The notes under the pieces were generated by a model. The model was given only the letters and a program-made list of their open reading frames with translations. It ran no database searches and had not been told where the DNA came from. Below, one piece after another: positions 1 through 4,741 of a stretch of 22,460 bases of DNA. The DNA lies in assembly GCA_023433925.1 (NCBI GenBank), contig JAEYTO010000025.1, positions 1 to 22,460 on the forward strand, written 5' to 3'. Position 1 is the first letter of the stretch; every line of letters begins with the position of its first letter. The position numbers and the translations under genes were made by a program. Source of the stretch: Pseudomonadota bacterium. Lineage in GTDB: Bacteria > Desulfobacterota > Desulfovibrionia > Desulfovibrionales > Desulfovibrionaceae.

Positions 1-40
1 GGCCTCGGCAAGCAGACCCATCTCGTCGCGGCCCTGGTCG
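1..40. repeat. 40-bp exact direct repeat, second copy at 424-463
   Basis: Bases 1-40 are identical to 424-463. The offset is 423 bp, exactly 141 codons, so both copies encode the same 13 residues (DQGRDEMGLLAEA) of the chemoreceptor. The inner copy sits at the normal end of HAMP. The edge copy sits where the conserved hairpin-tip continuation should be. The identity ends at base 41/464. Confidence 0.9.
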
Positions 41-1410
41 CCGGCGCGGGCGGCCTCGATGGCGGCATTGAGGGCGAGCAGGTTCGTCTGGCGAGCGATC
101 TCTTCCACGATGCCGACCTTGTCCGAGATGCTGCGCATGGCCCCAAGCGTGCGCGCCACGGCCTCGCCGCCATCCTTGGCGCTCGCGGCGGCGCGGGTGG
201 CCACCTCATCGGTCCGCCGGGCATTCCCGGCATTGCGACCGATGCCCGCGGCCATCTCCTCCACCGACGAGGCGATCTCCTCCACCGCCGCGGCCTGCTC
301 CGAGGCGCCCTGGGACAAGCTCTGGCTCGTGGACCCAAGCTCCGAACTGCTCGAGGCCACATTCTCCACGGCTCCGCGCACGTCCGCGACCACGTCGCGC
401 AATTTGTCGCGCATGCTCCGCAAGGCCTCGGCAAGCAGACCCATCTCGTCGCGGCCCTGGTCGGCCAGGTCCGCCTCCAGGTCGCCGGCGGCCACGGCCT
501 CGGCGAAGGCAAGGTCTTGGCGCACGGGCCGAGTGATGCCGCGGGTCACGAGGATCGCGGTCAGGATGCCCAGGAGCAATGCCGCCAGCGCGCAGCCTAG
601 CATGACCCGCCAGACCATGGCGGACAGGCTGTCCATGCGCGCTTGCTGGCTGTCGCGCAACTCCGCGCAGGCCTTGTGGGCCGCCCGGGCGGAAGCGACC
701 ATGTCCTTGTCTGCGGCCGACTGTCCCGTAAGCCCTTGCACATACTCGTCCAACCGAGCCTGTAACTCGCCTGCGGCCACCGCGACGCGCGCGAAGCGCG
801 CGGCGTCGGCCGAAGGCATGGCGCCGCCGGCCTCCGCCGCCAAGCGCCTTATGTCTTGCAGCTTGCGGCCGGCGGACTGCGCCCGCTCTTGATTCCCGCC
901 GATGACGTAATCCTTGACGTCCAGACTGGCCTCATGAAGCAACCCGGTCAGGCGAGCAGTCGAAGCTGGATGGCCGGCGCGCAGGGCCTGCAGCTCCGTG
1001 TGCGCCGCCGTGGCGGCCGTGTCCATGCCGGTGAGCAGTGTGTCGCGGAGGCGGGCGTTCGCCACGAAGCGGTCGAAGGCGGCCTGGTATCCGCGCACCG
1101 AACCGACGAGCCCATCGATGCCGGCCTGCGTGCCGACATCGTCCAGAAGCGTCTTGAGGGCTGCCGCGCGCGTCTCCAGATCGGCGGTGATCGAACTCAC
1201 CCGCTGCACGTATTCCTGGTCGCGGCGGAGAATGAAGTTCTTCTCGTGGCGTCGCGCCTCCAGGAGGGCCTCGTTCATGGCCGCGGTTTCCGTCTGAACC
1301 CTCGCGCCCGAGGCGAGGCCGTTCAAGCCGGCGCCGCCCACGGCAGCAATAGCGGCCGCGAGGGCGAGCACCAGTCCAAAGCCGAAACCAAGTTTTGCGG
1401 CGAGCTTCAT
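1..1410 (-). CDS. Methyl-accepting chemotaxis protein, C-terminus cut by left edge
   Basis: This is a transmembrane chemoreceptor that would pass a periplasmic signal to CheA/CheW. About 470 residues are visible and the frame runs off the left edge. TM1 is near residues 8-30. The periplasmic helical region (about 31-263) contains RRHEKNFILRR, a motif seen in helical-bimodular sensor domains. TM2 is near 264-289, followed by HAMP (TRGITRPV, about 289-343) and the signalling coiled coil with SQGASEQAAAVEEIASSVEEM and then NLLALNAAIEAARAG at the hairpin tip. The ATG at 1410 is chosen because the upstream ATG frame closes at once; GGAGG lies 13 bases upstream, a rather long spacing. After AARAG the family normally reads (E/D)QGRGFAVVA, but here the frame reads DQGRDEMGLLAEA, repeating the HAMP segment, so the last 13 residues are suspect. 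It may be transcribed with the upstream operon (62-bp gap) or separately. Confidence 0.93.
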   Translation of the reverse strand, partial: MKLAAKLGFGFGLVLALAAAIAAVGGAGLNGLASGARVQTETAAMNEALLEARRHEKNFILRRDQEYVQRVSSITADLETRAAALKTLLDDVGTQAGIDGLVGSVRGYQAAFDRFVANARLRDTLLTGMDTAATAAHTELQALRAGHPASTARLTGLLHEASLDVKDYVIGGNQERAQSAGRKLQDIRRLAAEAGGAMPSADAARFARVAVAAGELQARLDEYVQGLTGQSAADKDMVASARAAHKACAELRDSQQARMDSLSAMVWRVMLGCALAALLLGILTAILVTRGITRPVRQDLAFAEAVAAGDLEADLADQGRDEMGLLAEALRSMRDKLRDVVADVRGAVENVASSSSELGSTSQSLSQGASEQAAAVEEIASSVEEMAAGIGRNAGNARRTDEVATRAAASAKDGGEAVARTLGAMRSISDKVGIVEEIARQTNLLALNAAIEAARAGDQGRDEMGLLAEA

Positions 1411-1472
1411 ATTGCGCAGCACAGCGCCTCCATACGAAGGAGTTGTTATTCGGGAGCCGAGACAGAGGAAGG

Positions 1473-2276
1473 CTATCTACGGCCCGCCATCTGGCTGCGG
1501 GCCACGAGGAGGCCGGGCGCCAGGGGCGTTTCCAGGGCCACTTGGGCGATGCTGAAGTCCGCGCGGACCTTCTGGGCCACGAGGTCGCCGATCCGCGCGC
1601 GGCCGCGATCCAGGATCACCAGTCGATCACCCTCGCTGACGCCATGCTTGCTGCCCAGGCCAAAGATGACTTCCCAATGGTCGTCACGCTTGGCCAGCTT
1701 GTAGATGGATCCGATGCCCAGGGCTTGCCGCCTGGATTCCTCCCGCGAGGACAGGAGGAAGGACAGGCCCAGGAGCAGCACGCCCACGGGCAGCAGCGAC
1801 ACGCCTAAAATCCAGGGCTTTACGCCCAACAAGCGCATGGACATGGAACGGAAGTCGGCGCGATAGCTGGCCTTGTCGGCGAAAACGCGCAGGACATAAA
1901 CCTCGGATTCCTTGCTCGGCTTGTCATAACGGCCGTGAACCCAGAAGCCATGCTCGCCGGGCTCGGCGTCCTCGCGAACCACGAGCTCGCCGCGCCAGAT
2001 GCGGCCCTTGACCTCCTTGAAATTTATTTGAAAGGCTTGGCTTGCCGGGTCCACGCGCACGAGCGTGTTCGGGTCGTAGCGCGCCTCCGCGAGGCCGCTG
2101 GACTCCTGGCCGCCCTCCACGGCGTTGTCCAGCACTCCGCTCACGGGGAGGCTCTGTCCGCTCAGGGCTCGGAACAAGGTGTCGGGCTCCAGGAAGGACG
2201 AAATCGAGGCGTCCAGGAAGGCGAGCAGCATGACGATAAGGGTCGGGATGGCGAGGCCGTTCAACAGCCGTCTCAT
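1473..2276 (-). CDS. Two-helix membrane protein with C-terminal beta-rich domain, last gene of transporter operon
   Basis: This 267-residue protein belongs to no family I can name. TM1 lies at about residues 8-25. A predicted extracytoplasmic region of about 120 residues follows (VDPASQAF, GELVVREDAEPGEHGFWVHGRY), then TM2 at about 150-175 (GVSLLPVGVLLLGLSFLL). The C-terminal domain (about 200-262) contains GVSEGDRLVILDRG, IGDLVAQKV and SIAQV. This G-x-x-x-GD ... IG-L-V ... S-A-V pattern is like small SH3/OB-like barrels such as the FlgT C-terminus. The ATG at 2276 is preferred over longer forms because GAGG lies 8 bases upstream and TM1 follows directly. The longer reading from 2423 would overlap the upstream gene's end. 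A role as a TauE partner or sensor is inferred only from operon position. Confidence 0.8.
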   Translation of the reverse strand: MRRLLNGLAIPTLIVMLLAFLDASISSFLEPDTLFRALSGQSLPVSGVLDNAVEGGQESSGLAEARYDPNTLVRVDPASQAFQINFKEVKGRIWRGELVVREDAEPGEHGFWVHGRYDKPSKESEVYVLRVFADKASYRADFRSMSMRLLGVKPWILGVSLLPVGVLLLGLSFLLSSREESRRQALGIGSIYKLAKRDDHWEVIFGLGSKHGVSEGDRLVILDRGRARIGDLVAQKVRADFSIAQVALETPLAPGLLVARSQMAGRR

Positions 2277-2397
2277 GAGAGCATCCTCGTTGCTGGTGCG
2301 TTGTGCCGATTTGCCCATTCCGCTTCCGCGGCAAGGCCTTCCGGTGTGCCGGACCGCCGTGGATGCGCTCCAGACGATGGCCAGGACATGCGAAGCG

Positions 2398-2685
2398 CTA
2401 GATCTCCTGGCCCGTCCGCGCAACCGCGGCTTCAGTATCGTCCTGCCGGTCGCGGGAACGCCTGCACAGCCAGATGCCGATGATCACGGTCGGGAAGAAC
2501 ATGGGCGTATAGGTGCGCATGAACACCGCGGAGAATTGCTCGCCGGCCGGATAGCTGGCGTACATGGTGTAGCAAAGCTCCGCGAGCAGCAGGACGTCCA
2601 TGACCAGCAGGATGATCTTCTGGCGGAAGTTGAAGCCCGTCTTGCCGTTCCCATATTTCTCGACCACTGGTCCGAAGATAGCCAT
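2398..2685 (-). CDS. Small membrane protein, transporter operon
   Basis: The product has 95 residues and no recognised family. It begins MAIFGPVVEKYG, then has a hydrophobic segment (KIILLVMDVLLLAELCYTMY, about 22-42) and a second one (MFFPTVIIGIWLC, about 61-73). The short tail is charged (RRSRDRQDDTEA). Two membrane passes are likely. The ATG at 2685 has an ideal AAGGAG seven bases upstream, so the in-frame extension to 2733 is rejected; that extension would read through the hairpin at 2702-2744. The gene sits between the small exported protein and the two-helix protein of the TauE operon, so it is probably an accessory membrane subunit (inference). Confidence 0.82.
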   Translation of the reverse strand: MAIFGPVVEKYGNGKTGFNFRQKIILLVMDVLLLAELCYTMYASYPAGEQFSAVFMRTYTPMFFPTVIIGIWLCRRSRDRQDDTEAAVARTGQEI

Positions 2686-2701
2686 GTCGGCACTCCTTGC
2701 T

Positions 2702-2744
2702 TTTGCCCGGGGATGCGCCCTGGCAGGGCGCATCCCCGGGCAAA
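2702..2744 (-). promoter_or_regulatory. Intercistronic perfect 20-bp hairpin
   Basis: The arms 2702-2721 and 2725-2744 are exactly complementary over 20 bp, with a 3-nt loop (2722-2724). The hairpin starts two bases after the stop codon of the upstream gene (2747-2749) and ends three bases before the AAGGAG (2693-2698) of the next gene. There is no T-tract in the direction of transcription, so it does not look like a simple terminator. A processing or mRNA-stability element, or a partial attenuator that sets different levels on either side, is more likely. Confidence 0.85.
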
Positions 2745-2746
2745 GG

Positions 2747-3082
2747 TTACTTCTTCATCAGGTCCTGTCTGGACACGTTCATGATCTTGAGGGCCTTCTT
2801 GGTCGAGCCGTCCACGACGTAGGCGATGCGCAGCACGTCGCCGGGCTCGGGGCTCCGGCCGACCTTGGCGGCGCTCAGGTCGAAGGTGGACTCGATGCCC
2901 GTGGGATGGCCGTACTTCATCTCTTCGGTGAAGTTGGTGTCATACTCCTCGATGACCACGGTCTTGCCCTTTTCGAAGCTCAGGCACTTGCCCTGAGCCA
3001 CCTCGCCCGCGTAGGCGGCTGCGGCGAAGAGCAGAACCCCCAGGGCGAAGAAGGCGGCGCTGGCAGTGATTTTGCGGATCAT
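2747..3082 (-). CDS. Small exported protein, transporter operon
   Basis: The product has 111 residues. A Sec signal peptide is clear: MIRK, a hydrophobic core (ITASAAFFALGVLLFAAAA), then AYA-GE as the likely cleavage site near residue 25. The mature part of about 86 residues is rich in beta-type sequence (GKTVVIEEYDTNFTEEM, GDVLRIAYVVDGSTKKALKIMNV) and looks like a small beta-barrel or OB-like domain. It has a single cysteine (GKCLSFEKGK). The start at 3082 has AAGGAG eight bases upstream. It is the third gene of the TauE operon. I do not recognise the family. A periplasmic binding or sensing role for the transported anion is a guess from location. Confidence 0.85.
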   Translation of the reverse strand: MIRKITASAAFFALGVLLFAAAAYAGEVAQGKCLSFEKGKTVVIEEYDTNFTEEMKYGHPTGIESTFDLSAAKVGRSPEPGDVLRIAYVVDGSTKKALKIMNVSRQDLMKK

Positions 3083-3121
3083 ACCATATCTCCTTTCTGT
3101 TCCTTATCCGTTCACAACTTC

Positions 3122-4141
3122 CTAGACTGCCTTGGCCTTCTTTTCGCGCAACTCCTGCGCAGCGCCCGAGAGCATGATCTTGACGATGTAGATGCAGATC
3201 AGGCTGATGGTTCCCAGGATGAGCGCGGCCGAAGAGTTGTTGAAGCCATACTGCTTGAGGATGATGGAGACCATGCAGGCCAACACCGCGATGCCGAAAG
3301 CCACGCGGATGCCGTAGCCCTTGGCGTACTTGGTGGCCACGGTGCCGATCTGCGCGCCGATGGCCGCACCGGTGAGCATGACGAACACGGCCACGAGCTC
3401 GATGCGACCCTTCATGGCGTAGGTAAACGCGCCGTACAGGCCGGAGATCATGACCTCGAACAGGTCGGTGCCCACGGCGATGTGCGTCGGACAACCGATG
3501 AGGTAGACCAGGGCGGGCATGCGCAGCAGGCCGCCGCCGATGCCCAGGAAGCCGGCCAGAACGCCGGTGGCGAAGCTGACGATGATGGGCAGCCAGGCGG
3601 AGCAGGTGAAGCCGGCGTGCTTGAAGTGCATCATGGGCGGGATATTGATCTTGTGCAGCGTCTTGTACCAGGTGATGCCCTCGGTGCCATGCTCGCCGGA
3701 AACGCCCTTCTTCTTGTTCTGCACGGCCTTGTAGTAATCATAGAAGACCATGAACGCGATGAGGGCCAGGAAGCCCACGTAGACCCAGCGCACCACCGGG
3801 CCGACCGTGCCCAGGCGCTCCAGGTACATGACGAGCTGCGCGCCGAGCTCAATGCCGAACATGGTGCCGACCAGCATGACTATGCCCAGCTTGTAGTCCA
3901 CGTTGCCGAACTTTGAGTGGCGCATGGTCGAGATCATGGATTTGCCCGCGATGTGGGCCATGTCCGTGCCGATGGCGAAGGCCATGGGGAAGCCGAGGAT
4001 GTTGAGACCGGGGGTGACCATCCACGCGCCGCCCATGCCGAAGAAGCCGCCGATGGTGCCGACGGAAAAGCCGATGAGCACCAAGCCAGGCCAGAATATT
4101 TTCACGCCCGCGATGGGCATCCACATGTATAACCATTCCAT
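3122..4141 (-). CDS. TauE/SafE family anion transporter
   Basis: This is an inner-membrane permease of the TauE/SafE family, whose members move sulfite, sulfonates, sulfoacetate or related organic anions. It has 339 residues and many hydrophobic segments. The internal duplication typical of the family is visible. Repeat one has GFFGMGGAWMVTPGL (32-46) and GTDMAH (58-63); repeat two has GFLGIGGGLLRMPAL (197-211) and GTDLFE (224-229). A hydrophilic insertion of about 45 residues (138-182, with KKKGVSGEHG) separates the halves, making it longer than the roughly 250-residue minimal members. The start at 4141 has AAAGGAG eight bases upstream. Substrate and direction cannot be read from sequence. 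In a sulfate reducer, sulfite/sulfate-type anions are the natural candidates (inference). It is flanked by three small or medium membrane/exported proteins in the same operon. Confidence 0.93.
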   Translation of the reverse strand: MEWLYMWMPIAGVKIFWPGLVLIGFSVGTIGGFFGMGGAWMVTPGLNILGFPMAFAIGTDMAHIAGKSMISTMRHSKFGNVDYKLGIVMLVGTMFGIELGAQLVMYLERLGTVGPVVRWVYVGFLALIAFMVFYDYYKAVQNKKKGVSGEHGTEGITWYKTLHKINIPPMMHFKHAGFTCSAWLPIIVSFATGVLAGFLGIGGGLLRMPALVYLIGCPTHIAVGTDLFEVMISGLYGAFTYAMKGRIELVAVFVMLTGAAIGAQIGTVATKYAKGYGIRVAFGIAVLACMVSIILKQYGFNNSSAALILGTISLICIYIVKIMLSGAAQELREKKAKAV

Positions 4142-4174
4142 AACCCACGCTCCTTTGGTTCTTGCGGTTTGCGC

Positions 4175-4471
4175 CTAGTGCTCGACGATCTTGCGGGACT
4201 TCAGATCAAGGCCTGTCCTGGACATGATGAAGTCCATGAAAAAACCCAAGAAAGCGCCATAAAGAGCGGTCAGCACCGTAGCCCATATGGCGAACATGAC
4301 GATGTTATTGTTATAAAGGTCGGCGAAATAACGCATCATACCAGAGTCAAGGACTCTGGTATCGGCCACAACGACCAGCTCGCTTGCGCCACCACCTCCG
4401 GCAGCCATGGCAACCATGGGAATAAGCATGGCCACTGACAGGATAGGAAGCACTCTCCAAAGCCTTTTCAT
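4175..4471 (-). CDS. Small exported/membrane protein, first gene of transporter operon
   Basis: The product has 98 residues. The N-terminus (MKRLWRVLPILSVAMLIPMVAMA-A) is a signal peptide with a likely AMA cleavage site. After a short Gly-rich stretch comes SELVVVADTRVLDSGMMRYFADLYNNN, then a membrane segment (IVMFAIWATVLTALYGAFLGFFMDFIM, about 58-84) and a basic tail. The ATG at 4471 has GGAGG six bases upstream and begins the signal peptide, so the extension to 4507 is rejected. It precedes the TauE gene by 33 bp and is the first gene after the sigma-54 promoter. I do not know the family. A small subunit of the transporter is the plausible inference. Confidence 0.85.
   Translation of the reverse strand: MKRLWRVLPILSVAMLIPMVAMAAGGGGASELVVVADTRVLDSGMMRYFADLYNNNIVMFAIWATVLTALYGAFLGFFMDFIMSRTGLDLKSRKIVEH
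4338..4362 (-). repeat. 11-bp perfect inverted repeat inside the first operon gene
   Basis: ATACCAGAGTC (4338-4348) and GACTCTGGTAT (4352-4362) form a perfect 11-bp stem with a 3-nt loop inside the coding region of the small exported protein, about 110 nt after its start codon. It encodes part of DTRVLDSGM. It could be an mRNA structure or a protein-binding palindrome, or simply coincidence in coding sequence. Confidence 0.7.
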
Positions 4472-4575
4472 CAGATTCCTCCTTCTTTTCGCCCCATTCC
4501 TTGACATATACTTCCATTGTTACTGCCTGGGATCGAGACTCATTGCCCCAACTGCATCCCGTGCGCTTTCCTAAA

Positions 4576-4591
4576 AGCAACCAGCGTGCCA
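4576..4591 (-). promoter_or_regulatory. Sigma-54 promoter for the transporter operon
   Basis: Read on the minus strand the site is TGGCACG-CTGG-TTGCT. It matches the RpoN consensus TGGCACG-N4-TTGC(A/T) at every specified position, with GG at -24 and GC at -12. The predicted start of transcription is near 4565, giving a leader of about 95 nt before the ATG at 4471. The divergently encoded neighbour is a sigma-54 activator, which strongly supports this call. Confidence 0.92.
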
Positions 4592-4603
4592 TGCGAAATA
4601 GGA

Positions 4604-4631
4604 TTGACTGATTTTCTTTGTTGCGTGTAAA
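4604..4631 (+). promoter_or_regulatory. Sigma-70-like promoter for the activator gene
   Basis: A -35 TTGACT (4604-4609), a 16-bp spacer and a -10 TGTAAA (4626-4631) lie on the plus strand, about 110 bp before the activator's ATG. Five of six -35 bases and four of six -10 bases match the consensus. The stretch around it is locally AT-rich. It lies back to back with the sigma-54 site and would transcribe the activator and the PEP-synthase-like gene. Confidence 0.5.
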
Positions 4632-4702
4632 AAAGCGAAAAAACCAAGGCGCACCAGGCGCTTCTGAATCCAAACATAGCCTTGCGAGATAAGAATTCGA
4701 CA

Positions 4703-4721
4703 ATTCGCGCAATGCGCGAAT
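4703..4721. promoter_or_regulatory. 19-bp perfect palindrome, candidate enhancer (UAS) for the sigma-54 activator
   Basis: ATTCGCGCAATGCGCGAAT is a perfect palindrome with 9-bp arms and a 1-base centre. Its centre is about 147 bp upstream of the predicted start of the sigma-54 transcript, the usual distance for an enhancer contacted by DNA looping. It is also 21 bp before the activator's own ATG, so autoregulation is possible. Confidence 0.65.
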
Positions 4722-4741
4722 CCGCGGGAGGGACGAAAGTC

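Noticed and set aside
59..892. Plus-strand ORF (277 codons) opposite the chemoreceptor
   Set aside because: Ser/Arg/Ala-rich antisense shadow; the minus-strand chemoreceptor runs off the edge but is clear.
2600..3916. Long plus-strand ORF (438 codons) opposite the transporter operon
   Set aside because: It is antisense to three well-supported genes, is very rich in His, Gly and Asp as mirror frames of GC-rich genes are, and has no motif.
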